From NCBI RefSeq assembly GCF_009749525.1, contig NZ_WOAC01000011.1:62001-126000 (forward strand): DNA of 64,000 nucleotides, written 5' to 3'. Below are positions 8,722 to 18,292 of the stretch, one piece after another. Position 1 is the first letter of the stretch; each line of letters begins with the position of its first letter. The notes under the pieces are model-generated. The model saw nothing but the letters and a program-made list of their open reading frames with translations. It made no database searches and was not told the origin of the DNA. Both the position numbers and the translations under genes were made by a program. The stretch is from Mesorhizobium xinjiangense. Its GTDB lineage: Bacteria > Pseudomonadota > Alphaproteobacteria > Rhizobiales > Rhizobiaceae.

Positions 8722-9657
8722 ATGAGCTGGAACCCGGGTCTCGAGCCGCATTGCCCGCAAGCCGGCGAGGCCGACGCGATCGAAACGCAGATCATCCCAC
8801 GGGCCCGGGACCTTGGTGGTTTCGAAGTGCGCCGTGCACTGCCGGCGCCGGCGCGGCAGATGGTTGGTCCCTTCATCTTCTTCGACCAGATGGGGCCCGC
8901 TGAATTTTTGACCGGGAACGGAATCGACGTGCGGCCCCATCCGCATATCGGGCTTGCGACTGTAACCTATCTTTACGACGGCGAATTCCAGCATCGGGAT
9001 TCATTGGGAACGAACCAGATGATCTATCCCGGCGAAGTGAACTGGATGATCGCCGGGCGCGGCGTGACCCATTCCGAGCGCACGAGCGCGGACACGCGCA
9101 AAGGCAAGAGCAGCCTCTTTGGCATTCAAACCTGGGTGGCGCTCCCGGACCACGCCGAGGAAACGGACGCACAGTTCGAGCACCACGGGAAAAATGCCCT
9201 TCCCTTGCTCGAAGGAGAGGGCAAAGCAGTGCGGTTGATCCTGGGAACTGCCTGGGGTGCCAAGGCGCCGGTGAAGACCTTCACCGAGATGTTCTACGCC
9301 GACGTAGTGCTTGAGCCAGGTGCTGCTTTGCCCCTCCCTGACAATCACGAGGATCGCGGCCTCTACATCACGCAAGGTGCGATCGAAGTCGCGGGCGATC
9401 GGTTCGAGAGCGGCCGGATGATGGTGTTTCGGCCAGGTGATGCCATTTCAGTGCGTGCCGGCGAGCAGGGCGCGCGACTGATGTTGCTCGGCGGCGAGAC
9501 CCTAAACGGCCCACGCTATATCTGGTGGAATTTTGTTGCCTCGTCGCAGGAGAAGATCGACGCCGCGAGGGACACATGGGCCCAAGGCGACTGGGCTCAT
9601 GGTCGCTTTCACCTGCCTCCGGGAGATGATCGCGAGTTCATCCCACTTCCGGAATGA
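8722..9657 (+). CDS. Pirin family protein
   Basis: A 311-residue bicupin. The N-terminal pirin signature is clear: FIFFDQMGPAEF, the metal-binding RPHPHIGLATVTYL and the conserved GEVNWMIAGRGVTHSER segment. The C-terminal cupin carries DNHEDRGLYITQGAIEVAG. Bacterial pirins can act as quercetinase-like dioxygenases or as regulators of pyruvate metabolism; which applies is not visible. It follows the cupin gene by 67 bases and is probably cotranscribed with it. Confidence 0.92.
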   Translation: MSWNPGLEPHCPQAGEADAIETQIIPRARDLGGFEVRRALPAPARQMVGPFIFFDQMGPAEFLTGNGIDVRPHPHIGLATVTYLYDGEFQHRDSLGTNQMIYPGEVNWMIAGRGVTHSERTSADTRKGKSSLFGIQTWVALPDHAEETDAQFEHHGKNALPLLEGEGKAVRLILGTAWGAKAPVKTFTEMFYADVVLEPGAALPLPDNHEDRGLYITQGAIEVAGDRFESGRMMVFRPGDAISVRAGEQGARLMLLGGETLNGPRYIWWNFVASSQEKIDAARDTWAQGDWAHGRFHLPPGDDREFIPLPE

Positions 9658-9781
9658 AGACGCCGCGAACGAATCCGTTTGTCGGGGTGCTCGAGACGCG
9701 TTGCGACGTCTTCCCATTGTGACCCGGCGCCTCACCAGGCCCTCAGAATCGAGTTGTTACCTACGCCTCCTAGCCAAGACC

Positions 9782-11038
9782 TCAGCTTCGCGGGGGCGCC
9801 GATACCAACGTCGTAGCAACCGACGTGGTGACGACGGACGAAGTCTCGAGCGTTCGGTGGACCGGGCATTTGTTGGCGATCTCGACAATCTTCGCCCCGA
9901 GCTCGTCAGTCAGCGCGGCCGCCACCGTGATGGTGCGCGTGAAGCGGTCGATCTTTGCGTCCGGCGTTTCGCCCGTCGCGCACTCGATGCAGTCGACGGC
10001 ATGGACCTTCTCATGCGTGACGTCGACACTGATTAGGCCCAGGGGAATGTTCCTGCGTTCTGCGTAAAGGCGAAGCGTCATCGAAGTGCAGCCGCCAAGC
10101 GCGATGGAGAGGAAGTCGTATGGCGTCGGCCCGGTGTCGAGGCCGCCTACCTTCTCTGGCTCGTCTGCGAAGAGCCGGTGCCGGCCCGCGCGCACCATGT
10201 TCTGAAACCGGCCCTCGCCCGTCTCCATGACGCGCACGTCGGTGTGGACGTCGTCCTCCTCGGGCTTGTCCGCCGGAAGGTAGCGTGAGAGCCAGCCGGC
10301 TATCGCTTGACCCACGAATGCGGCGTCGGCCGGATCGGAAAGCAGGTGGTCGGCTGCGTCCAGGGAGATGAAGCTCTTAGGATGCTTTGCGGCCAGGAAT
10401 ATTTCGGTGGCGTTGTCGATGCCAACGATCTCGTCGCGCGGGGCGTGCATGATCAGAATGGGTTTTCTCAGCGACGCGATATCCTCTTCCAGCGGCTCGC
10501 GACATACGTCTTCGACGAATTGCCTGCTGATCTTGAACGTACGCTCTCCAATGCGCACGTCCGTAGACCCGTCGCCATCGATCTTTGACCTGTCGGAGCC
10601 CGATACAAGCTTTAACACATGGCTGGCGTCTGAAGGGGCACCGATCGTCACCACGGCGCGGGTCTCTGGAATCCGCTTTGATGCCGACAGCACAGCGGCA
10701 CCGCCGAGCGAGTGTCCGATGAGCACGGAGGGAGCCTCAAAATGTTGGCGCAGGTAGTCTGCGGCGGAAACGATATCTGCAACGTTCGAGGAGAAGTTGG
10801 TCGACGAGAACTCCCCCTCGCTTGAACCGAGACCAGTAAAATCGAAGCGCAGGACAGCGACGCCCATACGGGCGAGTTCGGCACCGATCCGTCGAATTGC
10901 GACCAGGTCCTTCGAGCACGTGAAGCAGTGGGCAAAGAGTGCGAAAGCGCGGATCGGCCCGTTGGGGAGGTCAAGCCGTGCAGAGAGGCTCGCGCCAGAA
11001 TGGCCGGCGAAGTTCAGGCGTTGGGGCTGTGAAGTCAT
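9782..11038 (-). CDS. Bifunctional alpha/beta-hydrolase and OsmC fusion protein
   Basis: A 418-residue fusion. Residues 1 to about 255 form an alpha/beta hydrolase with nucleophile elbow IGHSLGG (Ser110), an acid in HAPRDEIVG and a histidine in DAADHLLSD. Residues from about 270 to the end form an OsmC domain with its two redox cysteines in GGCTSMTLR and NKCPVHRTL. OsmC domains reduce organic hydroperoxides; the hydrolase may act on esters of similar lipids. The fusion is a known arrangement in proteobacteria. The gene is convergent with the pirin gene. Confidence 0.92.
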   Translation of the reverse strand: MTSQPQRLNFAGHSGASLSARLDLPNGPIRAFALFAHCFTCSKDLVAIRRIGAELARMGVAVLRFDFTGLGSSEGEFSSTNFSSNVADIVSAADYLRQHFEAPSVLIGHSLGGAAVLSASKRIPETRAVVTIGAPSDASHVLKLVSGSDRSKIDGDGSTDVRIGERTFKISRQFVEDVCREPLEEDIASLRKPILIMHAPRDEIVGIDNATEIFLAAKHPKSFISLDAADHLLSDPADAAFVGQAIAGWLSRYLPADKPEEDDVHTDVRVMETGEGRFQNMVRAGRHRLFADEPEKVGGLDTGPTPYDFLSIALGGCTSMTLRLYAERRNIPLGLISVDVTHEKVHAVDCIECATGETPDAKIDRFTRTITVAAALTDELGAKIVEIANKCPVHRTLETSSVVTTSVATTLVSAPPRS

Positions 11039-11461
11039 TTGCGCGGTCCAGGTCTATTCTGCCAAGTCGAATGTTTAAGCTGCGCAGGGTATCGGCTCGT
11101 CGCTCATGTCTCCCGCAACATGACGCACCCTATTTCCCAGCTTAGCTACTAGGGGCGCTGTCCCGGAATAGGCGCACGGGCATGCTATTAATAAGACGTG
11201 GTTATCGCCGCACTCCCCGCCAGTCTCGCGCACGGCATCTTGTCCAGGGCCCTGTGACTTCAAACGAGCAGTCTGACCCGAAAGTCCAAAACACGACGCC
11301 GCGAGTCCGAGGTTTCAGGGCTCGCGCTAGGAATCGAGACCGTTCGATTTCAGGGTGAAATCCGGATTCAATGGGCGCGCGATGGACGCTGCGCCCCGAC
11401 AACACGATGGCCTGGATTCTGCCAGCCCACGCGCAACGAATTGGATATTGACTTGAACGAC
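11039..11461. other. Divergent intergenic stretch, no gene seen
   Basis: These 423 bases lie between the hydrolase-OsmC gene and glutathione reductase and must hold promoters for both. No motif beyond short AT-richer patches (for example near 11185-11200, CTATTAATAAG) stands out. A 5' extension of the glutathione reductase frame to a TTG at 11441 is possible. Confidence 0.4.
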
Positions 11462-12952
11462 ATGAATTTGGTGCAGCCGACGTCAACCCATTCAACCACG
11501 GCGGCCAAGGCTTCTGTGGTTCCGCGTGAACCTGAGTTTGACGTCGACCTTTTCGTCATCGGGGGCGGATCGGGAGGGGTCCGCGCGGCGCGCGTGGCAT
11601 CGAAACATGGCGCCAAAGTCATGCTCGCCGAAGAGCACCGGCTCGGAGGGACATGCGTCATTCGCGGTTGCGTACCGAAGAAGCTGTTCGTCTACGCGGG
11701 GCGTTTCAGCGACAAGTTTGAAGATGCTGCGGCATTCGGCTGGCGTCTGTCGGTCCCGCGTTTCGACTGGCCTTCCCTGGTTGCGGCGAAGGACCGTGAA
11801 ATCGCGCGTCTCGAAGAGCTGTACAGCACCGGGCAAGAGACTGCTGGCGTCGAGGTCGTGAGGTCCAGGGCCATACTTGAGGACGCCCATACGGTACATC
11901 TTCTCGGTGATGGGCGACGGGTGCGTGCGCGCACGATCCTGATCGCGACTGGCGCACGACCCGAATTGCCTGCCTTTGAGGGCATTGAGCACGGCATTAC
12001 GTCGAACGAGATCTTCGACTTGAAGACTTTCCCGAGAAAGCTCGTCATCGGCGGCGCCGGGTACATTGCCATGGAATTTGCAGGCCTGTTCGCCGCACTG
12101 GGAAGCGACGTCACAGTCGTTTGCCGCGGGAGCAATGTGCTCCGCGGCTTTGACGAGGACGTGCGCCAGGCGGTCGCCGCGTCCTACACGAACCGCGGGA
12201 TCAAGCTGATGCTCAGTGACAGCATCGTCCGCCTTGAGAGGAAGGCTGACAGCGACAAAGCCGCACGCATCGACGTCACGACCGAGCAGGGGGGGAGGCT
12301 TGAGGCAGACCAGGTGCTGCTCGCCTTCGGCCGCGCTCCGAACACGACGGCGCTTGGACTCGAGTGCGCTGGGGTCAAGACTGGGAGGGACGGCGCCATC
12401 ACCGTCGACGCGAACTCGCGCACGAACATCCCGAACATCTATGCAGTGGGCGACGTGACCAACCAGTTCAATCTGACGCCGGTCGCGATCCGCGAGGGAC
12501 ATGCATTCGCCGACAGCGTTTTCGGCAACAATGCCTGGCAGGTCGACTACTCAAATATCCCGACTGCGGTCTTTTCCAGCCCGGAAATTGGAACGGTTGG
12601 GCTGACTGAGCTGGAGGCCAGGGCGCAATATCCAGTTGTCGATGTCTACAAGGTCCGTTTCCGCCCGTTAATGGCGGCCGTGACGGGCGATTGCGAAGCA
12701 TCGATGTTGAAGATCGTCGTTGACGGCGAGTCGGACAAGATCCTCGGAATCCACATCTTCGCCGAAGAAGCGAGCGAAATGATACAGGTGCTCGCCATAG
12801 CAGTCGGCAGCGGGGCCACCATGAGAGACTTCACGTCTGCCATGGCCGTGCATCCGACGATCGGCGAGGAGATCGTGGGGATGCTGACGCCGACGGTGCG
12901 ATACGATCGGCGCGAAGCTTCGATGCCACTCGTCACAAGTGCCGCGCATTGA
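11462..12952 (+). CDS. gor: Glutathione-disulfide reductase
   Basis: A 496-residue FAD- and NADPH-dependent flavoenzyme. It carries the FAD-binding GGGSGGVRAARVA, the redox disulfide in GGTCVIRGCVPKK (Cys65 and Cys70), an NADPH-binding Rossmann segment GGAGYIAMEFAGLFAALG, FAD-binding YAVGDVTNQ and the C-terminal catalytic AVHPTIGEE with the active-site histidine. It has an N-terminal extension of about 25 residues before the FAD domain. The enzyme reduces oxidised glutathione in the cytoplasm and would support the OsmC, peroxiredoxin-like and Msr proteins in the window. The start is uncertain (TTG 11441 or ATG 11462). Confidence 0.95.
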   Translation: MNLVQPTSTHSTTAAKASVVPREPEFDVDLFVIGGGSGGVRAARVASKHGAKVMLAEEHRLGGTCVIRGCVPKKLFVYAGRFSDKFEDAAAFGWRLSVPRFDWPSLVAAKDREIARLEELYSTGQETAGVEVVRSRAILEDAHTVHLLGDGRRVRARTILIATGARPELPAFEGIEHGITSNEIFDLKTFPRKLVIGGAGYIAMEFAGLFAALGSDVTVVCRGSNVLRGFDEDVRQAVAASYTNRGIKLMLSDSIVRLERKADSDKAARIDVTTEQGGRLEADQVLLAFGRAPNTTALGLECAGVKTGRDGAITVDANSRTNIPNIYAVGDVTNQFNLTPVAIREGHAFADSVFGNNAWQVDYSNIPTAVFSSPEIGTVGLTELEARAQYPVVDVYKVRFRPLMAAVTGDCEASMLKIVVDGESDKILGIHIFAEEASEMIQVLAIAVGSGATMRDFTSAMAVHPTIGEEIVGMLTPTVRYDRREASMPLVTSAAH

Positions 12953-13009
12953 CGCCCTCTTTCCGTGCTAACAAGGGCTCGCTTCGGTGTAGGAAAGGGA
13001 TCTCGGCGG

Positions 13010-13306
13010 ATGGAGAGCGCTGAGTTCGAGCGCGCGCTAGCGATGTTTCCCGACGGTTACAGCGAAGGGATCTATGAAGGTCAGCGATATGGTGTGACCT
13101 ATCGCCGGTCCGATGACGGACGACGCATCAGTCTGTTTGCGCGAAAATTGGCTGGAACCGATATCATCAGTTTCAACCTCTACCGGCTGGGAACGGATGG
13201 CGCATCGCTCAAGCCATGCGAGATGTCTGCAGAGAAGGTCAGAGCCTTCGTTTTGGGGTTCCGACGGGATTCGGGTGAGTTAGGGAAAGACGATCAAGAC
13301 CCGTAG
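13010..13306 (+). CDS. Conserved hypothetical protein
   Basis: 98 residues from the ATG at 13010, preceded by AAAGGGA; an upstream start at 12965 is less likely. The pattern FPDGYSEGIYEGQRYGVTYRRSDDGRRISLFA followed by SFNLYR and LKPCEMSAEKVRAFVLG recurs in small rhizobial proteins of unknown function. There is no signal peptide or membrane segment. It sits between gor and selO on the same strand, 57 bases after gor, so it may share their mRNA. Confidence 0.7.
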   Translation: MESAEFERALAMFPDGYSEGIYEGQRYGVTYRRSDDGRRISLFARKLAGTDIISFNLYRLGTDGASLKPCEMSAEKVRAFVLGFRRDSGELGKDDQDP

Positions 13307-13353
13307 GCACTTTTATTCAAACCACAGCAGCTCATTCGGAGAGTAGGTTTTCC

Positions 13354-14874
13354 ATGGCGGAATCGACAGCGGTGAGACAGTCGGGAAGACAGACGAGGGC
13401 CGCCGCGCCGGCCTTCGACAATAGCTACGCACACTTGCCCGATCGGTTTTTCACGCGGTCCGGAGCCAATACCGTGTCGGCGCCGAAGCTGATCCGTATC
13501 AATTGGCCGCTGGCGGCGGAACTCGGGATTGACGCCGGATGGCTGGAAAGCCGCGAGGGAATCGCCATGCTGGCCGGGAACGGTTTCCCGGCGGCTGCGG
13601 AGCCGATCGCGCTGGCCTATGCCGGTCATCAGTTCGGCAATTTCGTGCCGCAGCTCGGCGATGGCCGGGCGTTGCTGGTTGGCGAAATCATAGACACATC
13701 AGGCAAGCGGCGCGACCTGCAGCTCAAGGGCTCCGGACGAACCCTGTTCTCGCGCGGCGGCGACGGGCGCGCGGCCGTTGGGCCGGTGATGCGCGAATAT
13801 GTCGTCAGCGAAGCCATGGCGGCGCTGGGCATCCCGACCACGCGCACGCTGGCCGCCGTTCTGACCGGCGACACGGTTTATCGCGAGACGCCGCTGCCGG
13901 GCGCGGTGCTGACGCGCGTCGCCGCCAGTCACATCCGCATCGGCACGTTTCAGTATTTCGCCGTCCGGCAGGACGTGGAGGCAATCAGGCTGCTGGCCGA
14001 CCACGCCATTGGCCGCCATTTCCCGGACCTCGCCAAACGCGACCAGCCGTATCTCGCTCTTCTCGAACAGGTGATTGCCGTCCAGGCCGATCTGGTCGCA
14101 CGCTGGATGCTGGTCGGCTTCATCCACGGCGTCATGAACACGGACAACATGACGATCTCCGGCGAGACGATCGACTATGGCCCGTGTGCGTTCATGGATG
14201 AGTACGACCCAGCTAAGGTGTTCAGCTCGATCGACCGGCAGGGCCGCTACGCCTATGCCAATCAGCCAGGCATTGCGGTCTGGAATCTTGCGCGCTTCGC
14301 GGAAAGCCTGTTGCCGATCATTCATGAAGATCAGGACGAGGCGGTACGGCTTGCCGAGGAGGCCCTCAAGACGTTCCAGGCCGCCTACGACGTGGCCTTC
14401 CACCGCGGCTGGCGACGTAAGCTCGGTTTGTTCGCGGAGCAGGAAGGCGATCTGCAGCTCATCGGGGATCTTCTGAAAGCCATGGCAGGCAACCGGGCCG
14501 ATTTCACGCTGACCTTCCGGAGGCTGGCTGCAGAGATCGAAGGGCCGGCCGGCGACAGCGGCGTTGGCCGCCTCTTCGCCGACCCGAAGGAATTCGACGA
14601 ATGGGCGGTGCGCTGGCGGCGGCGACTAGCCGAAGAGTCGAAGCTACCCGCCGAACGCCGGCAGGTCATGCTGTCGACCAATCCGAAATACATCCCGCGC
14701 AACCATCGCATCGAGGCGGTCATCAAGGCCGCCGTCGAGGACGCTGACTTCCGGCCATTCGAAGAATTGCTGGACGTCGTCGTCAGACCGTTCGACGAGC
14801 AGCCTGAGCGGTCCGACTACGCCTTGCCGCCGCGCGAGGACGAGCGGGTTTTGCAGACCTTTTGCGGAACGTAG
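13354..14874 (+). CDS. selO: Protein adenylyltransferase SelO (YdiU)
   Basis: A 506-residue pseudokinase-fold enzyme that transfers AMP from ATP to Ser, Thr or Tyr residues, controlling redox proteins such as glutaredoxins under oxidative stress. Visible family segments are YAGHQFGNFVPQLGDGRALLVGEI, QLKGSGRTLFSRGGDGRA and the metal-binding HGVMNTDNMTISGETIDYGPCAFMD. The C-terminus (from DYALPPREDERVLQTFCGT) carries a single cysteine rather than a CxxC or selenocysteine motif. It follows gor, a sensible partner in glutathione redox balance. Confidence 0.95.
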   Translation: MAESTAVRQSGRQTRAAAPAFDNSYAHLPDRFFTRSGANTVSAPKLIRINWPLAAELGIDAGWLESREGIAMLAGNGFPAAAEPIALAYAGHQFGNFVPQLGDGRALLVGEIIDTSGKRRDLQLKGSGRTLFSRGGDGRAAVGPVMREYVVSEAMAALGIPTTRTLAAVLTGDTVYRETPLPGAVLTRVAASHIRIGTFQYFAVRQDVEAIRLLADHAIGRHFPDLAKRDQPYLALLEQVIAVQADLVARWMLVGFIHGVMNTDNMTISGETIDYGPCAFMDEYDPAKVFSSIDRQGRYAYANQPGIAVWNLARFAESLLPIIHEDQDEAVRLAEEALKTFQAAYDVAFHRGWRRKLGLFAEQEGDLQLIGDLLKAMAGNRADFTLTFRRLAAEIEGPAGDSGVGRLFADPKEFDEWAVRWRRRLAEESKLPAERRQVMLSTNPKYIPRNHRIEAVIKAAVEDADFRPFEELLDVVVRPFDEQPERSDYALPPREDERVLQTFCGT

Positions 14875-14948
14875 TGCTCTAGACGGCGATCAGCGCGTTA
14901 TCGCTGAGCTCCCTCGTTATGGCCGAGCGGGGTTCCGGGGAAAGTTCA

Positions 14949-16226
14949 TTAAACGCGTTCGAGCAGCGCCACGGTTCCTTGGCCACCATCGGCGCAGACG
15001 CTGATGACTCCGCGCGATCCCACCGGTCGCGACCAAAGCTCCTTCACGGCCTGACTCAGGTCCCGCGCGCCAGTTGCGCCGAAGGGATGGCCGATCGCGA
15101 CTGAGCCGCCATTCGGATTTACCCGATCCCAAGGGAAGGTGCCGAAATTCGCGTCGACGCCGGTCTTCGAACGAACCCACTCGTTTCGCTCGATCGCTGC
15201 CACATTCGCCAGCACCTGGGCCGCGAAGGCTTCGTGGATCTCCCAGAGGTCAATGTCTTCAAAACCCAGGCCATGCCGCGCGAGAAGGCGAGGGATGGCA
15301 TAAGACGGCGCCATCAGCAGCCCCTCGGTATGGTGGTCGACCGCCGCTATCTCGTAATCGACCAGGCGGAGATACGGCGTGTTCGCCGGCAGCCGCTCGA
15401 GGCCGGCCTCGCTGGCGATCCAACAGCCCGCGGCACCATCAGTGATGGGTGACGAATTCCCTGCGGTCAGCGTTCCCTTTCCGCTCGTCTTGTCGAAGGC
15501 GGGCTTGAGCGCGGCGAGCTTCTCTGCCGACGTATCGGCGCGGGGATTGGCGTCACGATCGAGTTCGGGCAGTTTAACGACGAGGTCGTCGAAAAACCCA
15601 CTATTCCAAGCGGCAACGGCGCGGTGATGGCTCTTGAGCGCCCACGCGTCCTGTGCCTCGCGGCTGATGTGCCATGCCTTCGCGGTCTCCTCCATATGGT
15701 CGCCCATCGTGCGGCCGGTGATGCGATTAGCCCATCCCTTGATGGGAAGCGCATAGTCTTGCGGCTCGAGTGCCTTCAGGGCAGTGAGCGCAGCTGCCGC
15801 ATCATGCGCGAACAGGTCGATCAAGCGTTTCGATGCCGCAGATGTCAGTCCGATTGGCGGCCGGCTCATCACCTCTGCGCCACCGACCAAAGTTAAGTGG
15901 ATCCCGCCGCCAAGCATGCCGGCCGCGGTAAACGCGGCGGTCATGCTGGTCGAACAGGCAAGCACTACAGAGAACGCGGGAACGTTGGGATTGAGCTTCG
16001 CATCGAGCCAGACTTCGCGCGCGATGTTGCTCCAGCTGAGATTGGGGATCACGCTTCCCCAGACGACGAGGTCGGGTTCGGCGCGATCGGCCATAGCCTG
16101 TACGACGGGAACCGATAAGCCGACCGCATCATAGTCGGCGAGTGCGCCGCCCCCGCGCCCGAAGGGTGTACGCAGCCCTGCGGCGACGAAGACAGGATGT
16201 GGGAAACGATGCATCGCGGTTCTCAT
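14949..16226 (-). CDS. Acetyl-CoA acetyltransferase (thiolase family)
   Basis: 425 residues from the ATG at 16226 (a second ATG at 16214 is equally possible; neither has a strong ribosome site). Thiolase catalytic residues are in place: Cys91 in VVLACSTSM, the histidine in EIHEAFAAQ, the glycine-rich GGSVAIGHPFGATGAR and the second cysteine in SVCADGGQG. The overall pattern is FadI/FadA-like, so it could serve beta-oxidation or acetoacetyl-CoA formation. It lies 31 bases after a peroxiredoxin-like gene on the same strand and is the only classical metabolic enzyme in this block. Confidence 0.9.
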   Translation of the reverse strand: MRTAMHRFPHPVFVAAGLRTPFGRGGGALADYDAVGLSVPVVQAMADRAEPDLVVWGSVIPNLSWSNIAREVWLDAKLNPNVPAFSVVLACSTSMTAAFTAAGMLGGGIHLTLVGGAEVMSRPPIGLTSAASKRLIDLFAHDAAAALTALKALEPQDYALPIKGWANRITGRTMGDHMEETAKAWHISREAQDAWALKSHHRAVAAWNSGFFDDLVVKLPELDRDANPRADTSAEKLAALKPAFDKTSGKGTLTAGNSSPITDGAAGCWIASEAGLERLPANTPYLRLVDYEIAAVDHHTEGLLMAPSYAIPRLLARHGLGFEDIDLWEIHEAFAAQVLANVAAIERNEWVRSKTGVDANFGTFPWDRVNPNGGSVAIGHPFGATGARDLSQAVKELWSRPVGSRGVISVCADGGQGTVALLERV

Positions 16227-16257
16227 CCCAATTAGCGAAACTGTCCCGCCGCAGATA

Positions 16258-16947
16258 TCATTCGTCGGAGCCGGAAATATCTCCAGTCCGAGATCCGGAA
16301 AGTTTGCGAACTCTGGAGAGGATATCGGAAGGTTCCTGGCGAATTGTGAAATCCGGCTCGATAAAGGCGCCTCGGACCACGCCATCCTGATCGATTACGT
16401 AAGTCGCCGGAATTGGCAGCATCCATTCTGACATTCCATGACGGTGCCCGAAGTCATGGCCGAGCCCCGCATAATGGGCCTTGGTTTCGTCAGGGACTCG
16501 GAACACAATGCCGTACGATGCGGCGACGCCATGGTCGACGTCCGCGAGCATTGTCAGCTCGAGATTCAACTGCTGTTTCAGCCGCCTTGGCAGATCACGT
16601 GTATCGGGAGAAAGCACAATAACCTTGGCCTGCAGGTCATCGAGTTTCCCCTTGATCGCCTGAAGCGCGCGAAGCTCTGCGCTGCAGAACGGGCACCACC
16701 CACCACGGTAGAAGCTAACCACCAACGGCCCGGCTTCGCGTAGCTGTATGGACGAATGGAGCCGCCCCTCCTCATCGGGAAGAAGAAAGTCCGGCGCAGT
16801 ATCGCCTACCTGCAATGCGTGCGACACGACATCAGTCTTACGAAGCCAGTCAACAAGATGAACGTAGGATTCCCGGTCGGCGTCATTGAATCCGGCGAGA
16901 ATTTCGTTTCGCATCTGATCGAAGGTTTTTGCAACGTGGTCAGACAT
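16258..16947 (-). CDS. Peroxiredoxin-like AhpC/TSA family protein (CPFC)
   Basis: A 229-residue protein with a helical N-terminus of about 45 residues followed by a thioredoxin fold. The redox motif is YRGGWCPFC (Cys85 and Cys88), with VIDQDGVVRGAF near the C-terminus. Members of this family are predicted cytoplasmic thiol peroxidases or thioredoxin-like reductases; the CxxC differs from the single peroxidatic Cys of true AhpC. It is one of three paralogous proteins in the window (see 18293 and 29110). Confidence 0.82.
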   Translation of the reverse strand: MSDHVAKTFDQMRNEILAGFNDADRESYVHLVDWLRKTDVVSHALQVGDTAPDFLLPDEEGRLHSSIQLREAGPLVVSFYRGGWCPFCSAELRALQAIKGKLDDLQAKVIVLSPDTRDLPRRLKQQLNLELTMLADVDHGVAASYGIVFRVPDETKAHYAGLGHDFGHRHGMSEWMLPIPATYVIDQDGVVRGAFIEPDFTIRQEPSDILSRVRKLSGSRTGDISGSDE

Positions 16948-17168
16948 TAAAATCAACGCTCATATGAAACTCCCGGTGTCTCCTGGGAGACGCTATGTCG
17001 AAGGAGGTTCATTGGGAAATATCCGGCGGTTATCGTTTCTATTCATCGCGGTCATGGTGAGGATGTCGGCGGGGTTTGACGGAACGAGAGTCACCCGCCA
17101 ACGAAAGGCCCACCGCCTGTAAGCGAACATCATAAACGTTCCGCGGCAGGAGCTGGCCATAATTGCGG

Positions 17169-18104
17169 TCACGCAGAGACGGCCGCTGCGATGTGATTGT
17201 GGTGTGGGGGGTGCGGAGGCATTCCCATGTGAAGAGACCAATCACGCAGTCGGGCGATTTTGACGAAGGCATCAAGTGCGGGAGAGAAGCGCCTCCCCTG
17301 GACGACAAGGAGGTGTACCTCCCGCCATACGGGATCCCCCTCGATGGGAAGTGCCTTCAGAGAAGGCAACCGTGGCATATGTTCAGGAGCAAGGACAATT
17401 CCGAAACCTGCGGCAGCAAGATGCTGCAGGTGGATCTCTCGGTCGCTGCGGTGATTGTGATGCTTTGGCGCGTCGGGAGACAGTTGTTCTTGAAACTTCG
17501 GTTCAACATCGCAGTTGCAGCGGCCCAGAATCGTGGCTTCTCGGAGTGCTTCCATTCCGATCACCGGAAGATCTGCGAGCTGATGCGACGGGGCGAGAAC
17601 GGCGACATAGCGCTCCGCGAACAGCGACCAGTCGTCGATACGTTCCGGCTTGTCATCGAGATCACCAACCAGGGCGACATTTATTTCGCCCTCCAGCAGA
17701 AGCTCGACAAGGCGGTTCGGCGCTTCTTCTCGAAGCTCGACATGGAGGCCAGGCACGAATTTGCGAATTTCGGTGATAGGCTCAAGAACGAGCGACGCGG
17801 AAATTGACGGCGCGAGACCGATAGCTAAAGGAGCCATCTCTTTTTGTTGAAACTCGCGCGCCCTGCGTCGAACAGCCTCGGTCGATGCGAGTGCGCGCTC
17901 CAGCATAGGCAACACCGCTTTTCCCAGGTCAGTTAGGTGGGTAAGTTGCCGCTCTCGGTAGATAAGCTGGCCCCCGAGTTCCTGTTCCAGCTTCTGCACC
18001 CCCTTGGTCAGGGCCGGTTGCGTGACGTTGCACATCTCCGCGGCGCGCGTGAAATTGAGCGTGCTTGCAACCGCCAGAAAGTACCGAACCTGATGAAGTT
18101 CCAT
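17169..18104 (-). CDS. LysR-family transcriptional regulator
   Basis: 311 residues from MELHQVRYFLAVAS. The N-terminal winged helix-turn-helix (TRAAEMCNVTQPALTKGVQKLEQELG) and a substrate-binding domain from about residue 90 are typical of LTTR proteins. It is flanked on both sides by peroxiredoxin-like genes on the same strand and may control one of them, sensing peroxide or an organic electrophile as OxyR does; it is not a clear OxyR orthologue. The C-terminus is rich in histidine (PPHPPHHNH), which is unusual and could bind metal. Confidence 0.88.
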   Translation of the reverse strand: MELHQVRYFLAVASTLNFTRAAEMCNVTQPALTKGVQKLEQELGGQLIYRERQLTHLTDLGKAVLPMLERALASTEAVRRRAREFQQKEMAPLAIGLAPSISASLVLEPITEIRKFVPGLHVELREEAPNRLVELLLEGEINVALVGDLDDKPERIDDWSLFAERYVAVLAPSHQLADLPVIGMEALREATILGRCNCDVEPKFQEQLSPDAPKHHNHRSDREIHLQHLAAAGFGIVLAPEHMPRLPSLKALPIEGDPVWREVHLLVVQGRRFSPALDAFVKIARLRDWSLHMGMPPHPPHHNHIAAAVSA

Positions 18105-18292
18105 CGGATGTTCACCGCCAACTCTGCGTGTCACTATCAACCACGTGCGATCACCGTGCTGCATCGCACGGCAGAAAGGGCACGATCTCGTGAAGCTAGG
18201 TTGGCACCGGTTCTGGCGCGATGAAACCCGCGTCGGGCATCCTTGGACGGGCGGACACGCTTTCTGGAACTCAGGACTGCTACGCTTGAGGA

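Noticed and set aside
11492-12502. A 336-codon open frame on the minus strand across gor
   Set aside because: It is antisense to a well-supported glutathione reductase, its translation lacks domains and is arginine-rich, as expected of shadow frames in GC-rich DNA.
13699-14403. A 234-codon minus-strand frame inside selO
   Set aside because: Antisense to conserved SelO motifs; no ribosome site or family features.
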